From assembly GCA_965242855.1 (NCBI GenBank), contig OZ251509.1, forward strand, positions 2,418,001-2,482,000: a stretch of 64,000 nt of DNA. The letters are read 5' to 3'. How positions within the stretch are numbered: the stretch's first letter is position 1; the number at the start of each line of letters is the position of its first letter. Both the position numbers and the translations under genes were made by a program. Shown here piece by piece: positions 8,856 to 18,817 of the stretch. The stretch comes from WTGU01 sp965242855. GTDB taxonomy: Bacteria > Pseudomonadota > Alphaproteobacteria > UBA828. The notes beneath the pieces are model-generated. The model worked only from the letters and a program-made list of their open reading frames with translations. It was not told the DNA's origin and ran no database searches.

Positions 8856-9560
8856 ATGCTGGACGTTGAAGGCCTCCGCGCGAGCTACGGCAGAATCCCG
8901 ATTCTGCACGGCATCGACCTCTCGGTGCGGGAGGGCGAATTCGTCGGCATCCTCGGCCACAACGGGATGGGCAAGACCACGTTGCTCAAGACCTTGATCG
9001 GCTTGGTCAAGGCCTCCGCCGGGTCGATCGCCTTCGAAGGCGAGGCGATCACGCGGGAGCCCGCGCACAGACGCAGCCGGCGCGGGATCGGCTATGTCCC
9101 CCAGGGACGCGAGATCTTCCCCAATGTGAGCGTCCGCGACAATCTGCGGCTGGGCTTCGCGGTGCAGAAGGTGGACGAGAACGCCGTTCTCGAAGAGGTT
9201 CTGGAGGAGTTCCCCCGGCTCAAGCCCCTGCTCGACCGCGCGGGCCGCGTGCTCTCCGGCGGCGAGCAGCAGATCCTGGCGCTCGCCCGCTGCCTCTGTG
9301 GGCGGCCGCGGCTGATTCTCCTGGACGAGCCGACGGAGGGCATCCAGCCCTCGATCGTGGACGAGATCGTGGACATCCTCAAGGCGTTGCAGGCCCGCCG
9401 CAAACTCACCGTCGTGCTGGTCGAGCAGAATCTGGACTTCATCGCCGCGCTCTCCCAGCGCGTGCTGATCATCCAGCGCGGCCAGTTCACCAACGAGGTC
9501 TCCCCGGCCCAACTCTCCGACCCGGACCTGATCGGCGAGTTCGTCGGCATGGGCGGGTGA
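8856..9560 (+). CDS. ABC importer ATPase, LivF/UrtE family
   Basis: 234 residues. Walker A GHNGMGKTT is at about 34-42, the signature LSGGEQQ at 133-139, and Walker B ILLDEP at 154-159 followed by TEGIQPSIVDEI. The GHNGMGKT and EGIQPSIV variants are the ones usual in UrtE rather than LivF, in line with the UrtA-like binding protein. It is the last gene of the importer operon; no convincing terminator was seen after it, and a decayed helicase gene starts about 100 bases downstream. Confidence 0.9.
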   Translation: MLDVEGLRASYGRIPILHGIDLSVREGEFVGILGHNGMGKTTLLKTLIGLVKASAGSIAFEGEAITREPAHRRSRRGIGYVPQGREIFPNVSVRDNLRLGFAVQKVDENAVLEEVLEEFPRLKPLLDRAGRVLSGGEQQILALARCLCGRPRLILLDEPTEGIQPSIVDEIVDILKALQARRKLTVVLVEQNLDFIAALSQRVLIIQRGQFTNEVSPAQLSDPDLIGEFVGMGG

Positions 9561-9667
9561 CTCCGACAGACAATGCCAGGAGGAGTTTGCGCCCTTACGG
9601 AACGCGACCGGCAGTGCCCATACCGCTCTTCAGAGTCGGGTTGAAGGTCGCTTCGTTCAACCTTTGA

Positions 9668-11671
9668 AGATTCAAGAGCCGCATTCGGGAGCCGATCGAT
9701 CAGGAAGCCTCCGAAGAAGGGGGCTGGGAAAAGGAATTACCAAACGATAACAACGACACAGAAGCTCACGGCGGACAGGAGGAATCCGGCGCCGTATCCC
9801 TCCGCTACCGGACTCTGCAGAGGGTCAACTTCGCTTCCGCTCAGAACGATGTTGCGATCATCGAACGGCTCGCGGTCGACAATCCAACTGCTGAGGCCCT
9901 TACGGACGTGCGGATTACACTCCGTGCCGCCCCGCCCATCATCCGAAAGAGTATCTGGATCGTTGACCGGATCGGGAGTGAAGCGGAGTTCACAGTCCGC
10001 GACCTGACCACACCCCTCGACATCGAACGTCTGGCAGGCCTCGACGAAGTGGAGGGCGGAGAGCTCGAGTTCCACATGGAGGCGAAGGATCTTCCGACGA
10101 TCGTGGAGAAGTGCAGGGTCGACCTCCTTGCGCGCGACGAGTGGGGCGGTGTGCACGACATGGCCCAGCTCCTTGCGGCTTCGTCTCCCCAAATGATCCG
10201 GCCATCGCAGGTGTGGTAAAGGACGCGGCGCGGATTCTGGAGGCCGCGGGCCATGACGGTTCGATGGACGGCTACCAGTCGGGGGATCCGGGGCGCGCAT
10301 ACCTTCTTGCCGCCGCTCTCTGGTCGGCTGCCACCGGCTTGGGACTCACCTACGCCGAGCCGCCCGCCTCGTTCGAACGGGAGGGCCAGAAGGGTTCGGG
10401 GCCCTGGACGAATGACCGGGGAGGGCCTCGCCACCTGTCTTGATCTCACCCTCTTTCTTGCCGCGGCCTTCGAGGCTGCCGGTCTCAATCCTGTCGTCCT
10501 GTTCTCCCAGGGCCATGCCTGGGTCGGCGTCTGGATCTGCAAATGGGATTTCTGCCACGCACAGAGCCCGATGTAGTCGCCGCCCGCAAGGCCGTGCAGG
10601 CCCGGGAGTTCGTGCCGATCGAGACGACTCTCCTGACCAATCGACCCTCGATCGGTTTCGACCAAGCAGTCGACGAAGGCCGCCGCCGTCTCTCGGAAAA
10701 CCACGATCCAGAGTTCGTGATGGCAATCGACATCGCGCGCTCGCGTTTCACACGGATCCGCCCGCTCGCGAGCCACGGGGTGTCGGATCCATCCGAACCC
10801 GCCTCTACGCTGTCCCGACGTCGGCGCGCTCGTTCGCGCGCTCGCCGACGGAAAGAAGTTTCGTGGGTTTTCGCTCAACGACGAAGATCCCGTTGGCAAG
10901 CGCACCGTCTCTCCCGCAGACGCGCAGCGGATAGAGGAAGCGGCGATCTGCAAGGCCTTCGATTGTCAGCAGCTCGCCATGCCGCTCACTGGCCAGGAGA
11001 TGGACAGCCGCCTCCTCTCGCTCTATCGCCACGCAAGGAGTGACATCCGGGAGGGCGGCACGAACACGCTCTTTCTCGCAGCGGGATTCCTGCGCTGGAA
11101 GAAGACGAAAGACGATACGCATATCCACCGCGCGCCCTTGGTTCTGGTCCCGGTCAGGATCGAGCGCCGTTCCGCCCGCTCTTCCTTTCAAATCGCGCAT
11201 CACGAGGACGAAGCACGATTCAACCTCATCCTGCTCGAGTTTTTGAAGCGTGATTTCGATCTTCAGATCCCGGAGCTCGAGGGCAAATTACCGCGCAACA
11301 AGAGCGGCATCGATCTTCCGCGCATCTTCGCCACCATGCGTCACAAGGTGCGCGACGCCCCCGGTTTCGAGGTGGTCGAGGATCTGGCGCTCTCGACGTT
11401 CTCGTTTGCAAAGTATCTGATGTGGAAGGACCTCGTCGACCGGAAAGATCAGCTTCGACAGAACCGTCTGGTGAAACACATCATCGATGGAGATGAAGAC
11501 TCGTATGGGGAGTCCGAATCGAGCGCTCCTATCGCCCCGAAGGAGATTGATCGGCGCCGTGTGCCGCGAGATCTCCTCACTCCGTTACCGGCGGACAGCT
11601 CACAGATTTCTGCTGTCGTTGCGGCTTCGGAGAACCGAGACTTCATCCTCATTGGACCTCCGGGGACGGGC
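9668..11671 (+). pseudogene. Decayed DUF4011-type superfamily I helicase gene, 3' truncated
   Basis: Translations in two frames join into one recognisable N-terminal half of the large DUF4011/DUF3320 helicase family. Frame A, 9668 to about 10175, ends near EWGGVHDMAQLLA. Frame B, about 10170-10395, reads FVSPNDPAIAGVVKDAARIL and TYAEPPASFEREGQK. Frame A, 10395-10576, reads TCLDLTLFLAAAFEAAGLNP and QGHAWVGVW. Frame B, 10543 to about 10785, reads ETTLLTNRPS and IDIARSRFTRIRPLA. Frame A, about 10800-11671, reads YRHARSDIREGGTNTLFLA, FAKYLMWKDL and ILIGPPGTG. The stretch that should carry the W-x-RKLLDLSLRNRLLN core is missing near 10785-10800. Homology stops inside Walker A, 17 bases before the adk stop on the other strand. 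No start codon with a ribosome site is evident. Members of this family are found in defence islands; this copy cannot make a working helicase. Confidence 0.8.
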
Positions 11672-11687
11672 GTCCTCGCCGGAGTGC

Positions 11688-12352
11688 TCAACCGTTGGAC
11701 GTGAGCGCTTCGGCTTCCAGGACGCCGAGGATGGCCGACGTTATTTCGTCGATGCCGCTCGTGCCGTCGATCCGAGCGAGGCGGCCGGCGGCTTCGTAAT
11801 GGGGGACGATCGGCGCGGTCTGTTCGCGGTAAGCGGCGAGGCGGGCGGTCATGGTTTCGCGGTTGTCGTCCTTCCGCCGTATGAAGCGGGCGCCGCCGCA
11901 GCGGTCGCAGACGCCCTTCTTCTTCGTCCGGTCGAATCGCTCGTGGTAGCCGGCGCCGCAATCGCCGCAGGAGAAACGCCCGGCGACGCGCTCGACGAGC
12001 GCCTCTTCGTCCACCTCGATGGCGATCACCTTGTCGAGCGCGCGCCCGCGCGCTTCAAGCATCCGGTCGAGAGCCTCGGCCTGCCCTGTCGTGCGCGGGA
12101 AGCCGTCCAGGATGAAACCGCCTCCGCAGTCGGGCGCGGCGATCCGTTCGGCGATGAGGTCTACCATCAGATCGTCCGGTACCAAGTCGCCGGCTTCCAT
12201 GATCGCCTGCGCCTGCTCGCCGAGCGCCGTACCGGCCGCCACGGCCGCGCGCAGCATGTCGCCCGTGGAAAGCTGAACGATGCCGAACCGCTCGACCAGT
12301 CGCTGTGCCTGGGTGCCCTTTCCCGCGCCCGGAGGGCCGAGAAGGATCAGAT

Positions 12353-12356
<4 letters not shown>
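11688..12356 (-). CDS. adk: Adenylate kinase
   Basis: 222 residues. It converts AMP plus ATP to two ADP in the cytoplasm. The P-loop GPPGAGKGT lies at residues 7-15, the AMP-site segment STGDMLR follows, and DGFPRT is near 84-89. The lid carries four cysteines (C-x2-C at about 130-133 and C-x2-C at 150-153), so this is the long, zinc-lid form. Start is GTG at 12356, overlapping the secY stop by four bases (GTGA). In alphaproteobacteria adk usually sits between secY and rpsM. Here it is the last gene of the operon, with the helicase remnant immediately beyond its stop. Confidence 0.95.
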
Positions 12357-13696
<1,340 letters not shown>

Positions 13697-13706
13697 GGGC
13701 CGGCCG

Positions 13707-14195
13707 TCAGGCGCCTTCCGCCATCGCGCCCGCCTGAGCGTGCACTGCTACCGATCCACCGGCCGCCTCCACCGCGGCGATCGCCGCCCGCGAGGCGCCG
13801 GCGACCTCGATCGTCACCGCGCTCTCGATACGGCCCTTGGCGAGGAGGCGCACGCCGTCCCCCCGCCCGCGCACCAGCCCGGCCTCGGCCAGCACGCCCT
13901 CGGTGATCGGCGCGCCCACCTCGATACGGCCGGCGTCGATGGCGCTTTGCAGACGCCCGAGATTGACCGTCTCGAAGTTCTTGCGAAAGCGGGTGTTCCT
14001 GAAGCCCCGTTTGGGCAGGCGGCGGTAGAGCGGCATCTGGCCGCCCTCGAACCCCTTGATCGCCACGCCGGCCCGGGACTTCTGGCCCTTGTGACCGCGC
14101 CCGGCCGTCTTCCCGCGCCCCGAGCCGATGCCGCGGCCCAACCGGCGGGCCTTCTTGCGGGCACCTTGGCGATCCGCCAGTTCGTTCAACTTCAT
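13707..14195 (-). CDS. rplO: 50S ribosomal protein L15
   Basis: 162 residues, a little longer than the usual 145-150. It begins MKLNELADRQGARKKARRLG and contains the glycine/arginine-rich GRGHKGQKSRAG segment that threads into 23S rRNA. The C-terminal third is alanine-rich and accounts for the extra length. The start overlaps the rpmD stop by four bases, consistent with translational coupling in the spc operon. Confidence 0.95.
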   Translation of the reverse strand: MKLNELADRQGARKKARRLGRGIGSGRGKTAGRGHKGQKSRAGVAIKGFEGGQMPLYRRLPKRGFRNTRFRKNFETVNLGRLQSAIDAGRIEVGAPITEGVLAEAGLVRGRGDGVRLLAKGRIESAVTIEVAGASRAAIAAVEAAGGSVAVHAQAGAMAEGA

Positions 14196-14407
14196 CGCTC
14201 CGCTCCCGGCTCTGCCGGCTCGGCGCGCACCAGATGCGACACCTTGGCGATCATGCCGCGCACCGAGGGCGTGTCCTCCAGGACCCGACTTCGATGCATC
14301 TTGTCGAGCCCGAGGCCTCTCAGCGTCGCCCGCTGCTTCGCCGGCCGGCCGATCGGACTCGCGATCTGAGTGACCCGCACCCAGCTTGGCGCCGTGCTTT
14401 CCGGCAT
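14192..14407 (-). CDS. rpmD: 50S ribosomal protein L30
   Basis: 71 residues, slightly extended at both ends compared with the usual 60. The core VRVTQIASPIGRPAKQRATL and LGLDKMHRSRVLEDTPSVRG is the L30 signature. It starts three bases after rpsE and overlaps rplO by four. Confidence 0.93.
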   Translation of the reverse strand: MPESTAPSWVRVTQIASPIGRPAKQRATLRGLGLDKMHRSRVLEDTPSVRGMIAKVSHLVRAEPAEPGAER

Positions 14408-14410
14408 CGC

Positions 14411-14974
14411 TTACTCCCGTTCCTTCGGAGCTTCGTTCCGCCCGAAGATCTCGTTCACCGTCCGGTTGCGCTTGGCGGCAACGGCGCGGGGGGAGTGGCA
14501 GCGCCCAAGCGCATCGAACGTCGCCTTGACCATGTTCTGCGGGTTCGACGTCCCCACCGACTTGGCGACCACGTCCTTCACGCCCAGCATCTCGAAGACC
14601 GCGCGCATCGGTCCGCCTGCGATGATTCCGGTGCCGGGCGGCGCAGCGCGGACGACGACGCGCCCCGCCCCGAAACGCCCCTTCACGTCGTGATGCAAGG
14701 TCCGGCCCTCGCGTAACGGAACGCGGACCATGCGGCGGCGCGCTTGCTCGGTCGCCTTGCGGATCGCCTCCGGAACTTCGCGCGCCTTGCCTGAGCCGCC
14801 GCCGACGCGGCCCTTCTGGTCGCCGACGACGACAAGCGCCGAGAAGCCGAAGCGGCGCCCGCCTTTCACCACTTTGGCCACACGGTTGATGCTGACGAGC
14901 TTGTCAGAGAGCTCGGGCTCGTCGCGCTCCCTCATGCGCCCGCCGCGGTCGCGATCCATGCCCGGTCGTGCCAT
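14411..14974 (-). CDS. rpsE: 30S ribosomal protein S5
   Basis: 187 residues. It takes part in decoding fidelity and head assembly of the small subunit. The dsRBD-like N-terminal domain shows LVSINRVAKVVKGGRRFGF and GDQKGRVGGGSGKAREVPEA; the second domain shows GAGRVVVRAAPPGTGIIAGG. The N-terminus has a short charged extension (MARPGMDRDRGGRMRERDE), common in alphaproteobacteria. Gap to rplR is 15 bases. Confidence 0.96.
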   Translation of the reverse strand: MARPGMDRDRGGRMRERDEPELSDKLVSINRVAKVVKGGRRFGFSALVVVGDQKGRVGGGSGKAREVPEAIRKATEQARRRMVRVPLREGRTLHHDVKGRFGAGRVVVRAAPPGTGIIAGGPMRAVFEMLGVKDVVAKSVGTSNPQNMVKATFDALGRCHSPRAVAAKRNRTVNEIFGRNEAPKERE

Positions 14975-14989
14975 AGTCGAACCTTCCCG

Positions 14990-15343
14990 TCAGAAAGAAA
15001 GCCCGCCCTCGCGGGCCGCCTCGGCGAGCGCCCTCACGCGCCCGTGATATTGGTAGCCGCCACGGTCGAAGACCACCCGCTCGAGCCCCGCCGCCAGGGC
15101 GCGCTCGGCGATCAGGGTGCCGACGCGGCCGGCGGCCGCGCGATCCGCCCCGCCCTCGCCGCGCAAGCCGCGCTCAACGGTGGACGCCGCAACCAGCGTC
15201 CTGCCAGCCCGGTCGTCGATGAGCTGGGCATAGATATGGCGGTTGGAACGGAAGACCGTGAGCCGCGGCCGGGCGCCGGCAACCGCACGGATCCGCGACC
15301 GCACCCGGCGCTTCCGCTTGTCGAAATCGTTGCTCTTGCTCAT
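14990..15343 (-). CDS. rplR: 50S ribosomal protein L18
   Basis: 117 residues. It binds 5S rRNA with L5. The segment RPRLTVFRSNRHIYAQLIDD and the C-terminal VVFDRGGYQYHGRVRALAEA are diagnostic. Gap to rplF is six bases. Confidence 0.95.
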   Translation of the reverse strand: MSKSNDFDKRKRRVRSRIRAVAGARPRLTVFRSNRHIYAQLIDDRAGRTLVAASTVERGLRGEGGADRAAAGRVGTLIAERALAAGLERVVFDRGGYQYHGRVRALAEAAREGGLSF

Positions 15344-15349
15344 GAGCGC

Positions 15350-15883
15350 TTACTTCTTTTTGCCTTCCTTGCGTCGGACGTATTCGCCGACATAGCGGAT
15401 GCCCTTACCCTTGTACGGCTCCGGCTTACGGAAGGCGCGAATCTCGGCGGCGACTTGGCCGACCGCTTGGCGGTCGGCACCGATGACCCTGATCGCCGTC
15501 GGGCGTTCGCAGATGATCTCGATCCCCTCCGGGATGGGGTAGGCGATCTGGTGGCTGTAGCCGAGATCGAGTTTCAAGGTTCGGCCCTCGACCGCGGCCC
15601 GGTAGCCGACTCCTTCAATCTGCAAGGCCTTGCTGAAGCCCTCGCTCACGCCGGCGACCATGTTGTCGATGAGGCTCCTGGTCAATCCCCACATCTGGCG
15701 GGCCCGCTTGCCGTCGTCGCGCGGCGTGACGGAGATGCGGCCGTCCTCCCGAACGACGGTCACTTCCGGCACGACCATCGTGTCGAGCCGGCCGCGCTTC
15801 CCGATGACGCGCACTGCGGCGCCTTCGATCGTCACCTCGACGCCGTCGGGGACGGGGATCGGAAGCCTGCCGACACGCGACAT
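15350..15883 (-). CDS. rplF: 50S ribosomal protein L6
   Basis: 177 residues, normal length, two repeated L6 domains. The start is set at MSRVGRLPIPVPDGV (15883), one base after the rpsH stop; the frame is open further upstream but that overlaps rpsH. The C-terminal motif RKPEPYKGKGIRYVGEYVRR is diagnostic. Confidence 0.96.
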   Translation of the reverse strand: MSRVGRLPIPVPDGVEVTIEGAAVRVIGKRGRLDTMVVPEVTVVREDGRISVTPRDDGKRARQMWGLTRSLIDNMVAGVSEGFSKALQIEGVGYRAAVEGRTLKLDLGYSHQIAYPIPEGIEIICERPTAIRVIGADRQAVGQVAAEIRAFRKPEPYKGKGIRYVGEYVRRKEGKKK

Positions 15884-15884
15884 T

Positions 15885-16280
15885 TCAGAAGACCCGGCAG
15901 AGCACTTCGCCGCCGACGTTCTCACGGCGGGCTTCGTTGTCCGAAAGCACGCCGCGTGGCGTGGACAGGATGGAAATCCCGAGGCCGCCATAGACCCGGG
16001 GGAGGTCGGCGATCCCGGAATAGACCCGCCGTCCGGGCTTGGAGACTCGCTGCAATTCGGCAATCACTGGACGGCCTTCGTGGTACTTCAACTCGACGGA
16101 GAACACCGGCTTTCCAGCCTCCGGTTCCGCCCGCGCGTAGCCGCGGATATAGCCCTCGCGTTCGAGGACGTCGAGCACCGCAGCGCGCAGCTTCGAAGCT
16201 GGCGCCGTCACGGCGGACTTGCGCGCCCGCTGACCGTTACGGATACGGGTCAGCATGTCGGCGAGGGGGTCGGTCATCAT
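15885..16280 (-). CDS. rpsH: 30S ribosomal protein S8
   Basis: 131 residues, normal length. Begins MMTDPLADMLTRIRNGQ and carries the C-terminal signature STPRGVLSDNEARRENVGGE. Either of two adjacent ATG codons (16280 or 16277) could be the start. In other bacteria S8 is the translational repressor of the spc operon; the target site was not identified here. Confidence 0.96.
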   Translation of the reverse strand: MMTDPLADMLTRIRNGQRARKSAVTAPASKLRAAVLDVLEREGYIRGYARAEPEAGKPVFSVELKYHEGRPVIAELQRVSKPGRRVYSGIADLPRVYGGLGISILSTPRGVLSDNEARRENVGGEVLCRVF

Positions 16281-16290
16281 GGCCGCGACC

Positions 16291-16596
16291 TCACCAGCTC
16301 GATTTCACCATACCGGGCACCTGCCCGGCGGACGCGAGCTCCCGCAGCGCGATGCGGGAAAGCCCGAATTTTCGATAGGTGCCACGCGGGCGACCCGTCA
16401 GCGCGCAGCGGTTGCGAACCCGCACCGCGGCGCCGTTGCGCGGCAGCCCCGCGAGCTTGAGCTGTGCCGAGAAGCGGACCTCGGGCGGCTGCGCACGGTC
16501 GCGCACGACGGCGCGCAGCCGCTCGCGCTTATCGGCGTCGCGCCTGGCCAGCCGCTTCCGCCGCTTGTTCTTCTCAATCGCGCTCTTTTTCGCCAT
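16291..16596 (-). CDS. rpsN: 30S ribosomal protein S14
   Basis: 101 residues, the long zinc-free type: it has only a single cysteine in RNRCALTGRPRG rather than the four-cysteine ribbon. Start at MAKKSAIEKNKRRKRL (16596); an upstream in-frame ATG gives eight extra residues and is less likely. Gap to rplE 20 bases. Confidence 0.95.
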   Translation of the reverse strand: MAKKSAIEKNKRRKRLARRDADKRERLRAVVRDRAQPPEVRFSAQLKLAGLPRNGAAVRVRNRCALTGRPRGTYRKFGLSRIALRELASAGQVPGMVKSSW

Positions 16597-16616
16597 GTCC
16601 TCGCGGCCTCCCGCAC

Positions 16617-17177
16617 TCACCGGTCGACGAAGGGCATACGAAAGGCGGCGAGCAACGCCCGGCCCTCGTCATCGGTCCTGGCCGTCGTGCAGATGATGAT
16701 GTCCATGCCGCGCACGACGTCCACCTTGTTGTAGTCGATCTCGGGAAAAACGATCTGCTCCTTGAGCCCGAGGGCGTAGTTCCCCCGCCCGTCGAAGGCG
16801 CTCGCGGAAAGCCCCCGGAAATCCCGCACCCGAGGCAGCGCGATCGTGATCAGCCGGTCGAAGAACTCATACATCCGCTCGCGCCGCAAGGTCACTTTGC
16901 AGCCGACCAGCATACCCGTCCGCACCTTGAACGCCGCGACCGACTTGCGAGCCTTTGTGACAACCGGCTTCTGACCGGCGATCAACGTCATATCCTTGAC
17001 GGCGGCTTCGATCTTCTTGTTGTCGGCCGCGCCTTCGCCGACTCCCATGTTGAGCACGATCTTTTCGAGCTTCGGTGCCCCTAACGGGTTCGCGTAGCCG
17101 AAGCGCTCCACGAGCCCGGGCCTGATCTCGTTTTCGTAAGCGCCCCGCAGGCGGCTCCTGCCGTTCGCCTCAGGCAT
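16617..17177 (-). CDS. rplE: 50S ribosomal protein L5
   Basis: 186 residues. It binds 5S rRNA and contacts the P-site tRNA. Motifs are LEKIVLNMGVGEGAADNKK, KPVVTKARKSVAAFKVR and, at the C-terminus, FPEIDYNKVDVVRGMDI. It overlaps rplX by eight bases. Confidence 0.96.
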   Translation of the reverse strand: MPEANGRSRLRGAYENEIRPGLVERFGYANPLGAPKLEKIVLNMGVGEGAADNKKIEAAVKDMTLIAGQKPVVTKARKSVAAFKVRTGMLVGCKVTLRRERMYEFFDRLITIALPRVRDFRGLSASAFDGRGNYALGLKEQIVFPEIDYNKVDVVRGMDIIICTTARTDDEGRALLAAFRMPFVDR

Positions 17178-17493
17178 CGATTGCCTCCCCGGAGCGGACG
17201 GAGACGCGCACCTTGCGACCGTCCTCGAGAATCTTGTAGCGGACGCGGGTCGGCCGGTCGGACTCCGGATCGATCAACGCCACGTTCGAGATGTGAATCG
17301 GCGCCTCCCGCTCGACGATGCCCCCGCTCGGGTCGGCTTGGCTCGGCTTAACGTGGCGCTTGGCGACGTTGATCCCCTCGACGAGCACGTGGTCGGTCTT
17401 GGTGATCACGCGCAGGACGGTGCCGCGTTTGCCCTTGTCGCGGCCGGTGAGAACAACGACCTCGTCGTCCTTGCGTATTTTCCGTTTGGGCAT
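17170..17493 (-). CDS. rplX: 50S ribosomal protein L24
   Basis: 107 residues with an N-terminal KOW motif (DDEVVVLTGRDKGKRGTVL) and NVAKRHVKPSQADPSGGI. The start at MPKRKIRKDDE (17493) is chosen over an upstream in-frame ATG that would add five residues and run into rplN. L24 initiates large-subunit assembly. Confidence 0.95.
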   Translation of the reverse strand: MPKRKIRKDDEVVVLTGRDKGKRGTVLRVITKTDHVLVEGINVAKRHVKPSQADPSGGIVEREAPIHISNVALIDPESDRPTRVRYKILEDGRKVRVSVRSGEAIDA

Positions 17494-17504
17494 GGCCGCG
17501 GCTC

Positions 17505-17873
17505 TCACAGCACCTCGGGCGCGAGCGAGATGATCTTCATGTAGCGCTTGGCGCGGAGCTCACGGGTCACCGGCCCGAAGATGCGGGTTCCGATCGGCTC
17601 CCCCTGGGCGGTAATCAGGACGGCCGCGTTGCGATCGAAGCGAATCGCGCTTCCGTCCGGCCGCCGGATTTCCTTGGCGGTACGCACGATGACGGCGCGG
17701 TGGAGCTCTCCCTTGCGCACTTTGCCGCGCGGGATCGCCTCCTTGATGGTAACCACGATGGTATCACCGATGGACGCGGTCTTGCGTTTGGAACCACCGA
17801 GCACCTTGACGCATTGCACCGAGCGCGCGCCGGAGTTGTCGGCGACGTCCAGATTGGTCTGCATCTGGATCAT
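17505..17873 (-). CDS. rplN: 50S ribosomal protein L14
   Basis: 122 residues, exactly the usual length. Starts MIQMQTNLDVADNSGARSVQ and contains GKVRKGELHRAVIVRTAKEI. Located 11 bases before rplX and 33 bases after rpsQ, conserved spc order. Confidence 0.96.
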   Translation of the reverse strand: MIQMQTNLDVADNSGARSVQCVKVLGGSKRKTASIGDTIVVTIKEAIPRGKVRKGELHRAVIVRTAKEIRRPDGSAIRFDRNAAVLITAQGEPIGTRIFGPVTRELRAKRYMKIISLAPEVL

Positions 17874-17906
17874 GGCACGCTCTCCCCCGCCCCGGACCGC
17901 GCCGGC

Positions 17907-18155
17907 TCAGCCTTGCCCGGCATCGGAATCGGCGAGCACGATCCAACGCTTGCGTTTGGAGATGGGAGGGCACTCGCGAATCCGCACGACGTCGCCGATC
18001 TTGAACGTGTTTCCGTCGTCATGGGCGGCGTAGCGCTTGGAACGCCGAACGACCTTTTTATAGAGCGGATGCATGACGCGGCGATCGACCCGCACGACGA
18101 CGGTCTTGTCCGCCTTGTCGCTGACCACGACGCCCTGCATCACACGGCGCGGCAT
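17907..18155 (-). CDS. rpsQ: 30S ribosomal protein S17
   Basis: 82 residues, OB-fold. Starts MPRRVMQGVVVSDKADKTVV and has VRRSKRYAAHDDGNTFKIGD, the family core. It lies 12 bases after rpmC. Confidence 0.95.
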   Translation of the reverse strand: MPRRVMQGVVVSDKADKTVVVRVDRRVMHPLYKKVVRRSKRYAAHDDGNTFKIGDVVRIRECPPISKRKRWIVLADSDAGQG

Positions 18156-18167
18156 TGCTTCCCTCCC

Positions 18168-18386
18168 TCACGCATTCCGCGTCTTCTCCCGGGCCGCGGC
18201 CCGCTGGCGCTCGGACGCGACGGTCTTGATCCGCGCGACATCGCGCCTGACCTCCCGCATCCGCGCGGTGTTCTCGAGCTGCCCCGACGCCTTCTGAAAG
18301 CGCAGGTTGAAGGCTTCCTTCTTGAGCGCGAGTAGAGCCGCTCTCAGCTCGTCATCCGTCTTGAGGCGCGCCTCCTCACCGGTCAT
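18168..18386 (-). CDS. rpmC: 50S ribosomal protein L29
   Basis: 72 residues, two-helix protein near the exit tunnel. Motifs: LRAALLALKKEAFNLRFQKA and MREVRRDVARIKTV. Start overlaps the rplP stop by four bases. Confidence 0.93.
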   Translation of the reverse strand: MTGEEARLKTDDELRAALLALKKEAFNLRFQKASGQLENTARMREVRRDVARIKTVASERQRAAAREKTRNA

Positions 18387-18808
18387 CGCGACGCTCCTTC
18401 CGCGGGGCGCGCGACCAGCTTGGTCCGCACCCTGAATTTTGCGGCGGCCCGGCGGAAGGCCTCCTCGGCGACGGCGCGGGGGACGCCGTCCACCTCGAAC
18501 ATGATGCGCCCCGGCTTGACCCGCGCGATCCAGTATTCCGGGGAGCCCTTGCCCTTGCCCATGCGCACCTCGGCGGGCTTGGTCGAGACCGGCACGTCCG
18601 GGAAGATGCGTATCCAGACTCGCCCGGCGCGCTTCATATGCCGGGTCATGGCGCGCCGGCCAGCTTCGATCTCGCGCGCGGTGATCCGGCCGGGCGCCAT
18701 CGCCTTCAGGCCGTAGGCGCCGAAATTGAGCCGCGTACCGCCCTTGGCCTTGCCGTGGATGCGGCCCTTGTGCGCCTTGCGGTATTTGGTCGATTTGGGC
18801 TGCTGCAT
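18383..18808 (-). CDS. rplP: 50S ribosomal protein L16
   Basis: 141 residues. Begins MQQPKSTKYRKAHKGRIHGK; the central GRITAREIEAGRRAMTRHMK and GKGKGSPEYWIARVKPGR are diagnostic. L16 helps build the A-site region of the large subunit. Gap to rpsC is nine bases. Confidence 0.96.
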   Translation of the reverse strand: MQQPKSTKYRKAHKGRIHGKAKGGTRLNFGAYGLKAMAPGRITAREIEAGRRAMTRHMKRAGRVWIRIFPDVPVSTKPAEVRMGKGKGSPEYWIARVKPGRIMFEVDGVPRAVAEEAFRRAAAKFRVRTKLVARPAEGASR

Positions 18809-18817
18809 TGTCCGATC

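Noticed and set aside
9668..11671. Reading the helicase remnant as several small real genes
   Set aside because: The pieces lack ribosome sites and align in order to one family; separate genes are less plausible than one broken gene.
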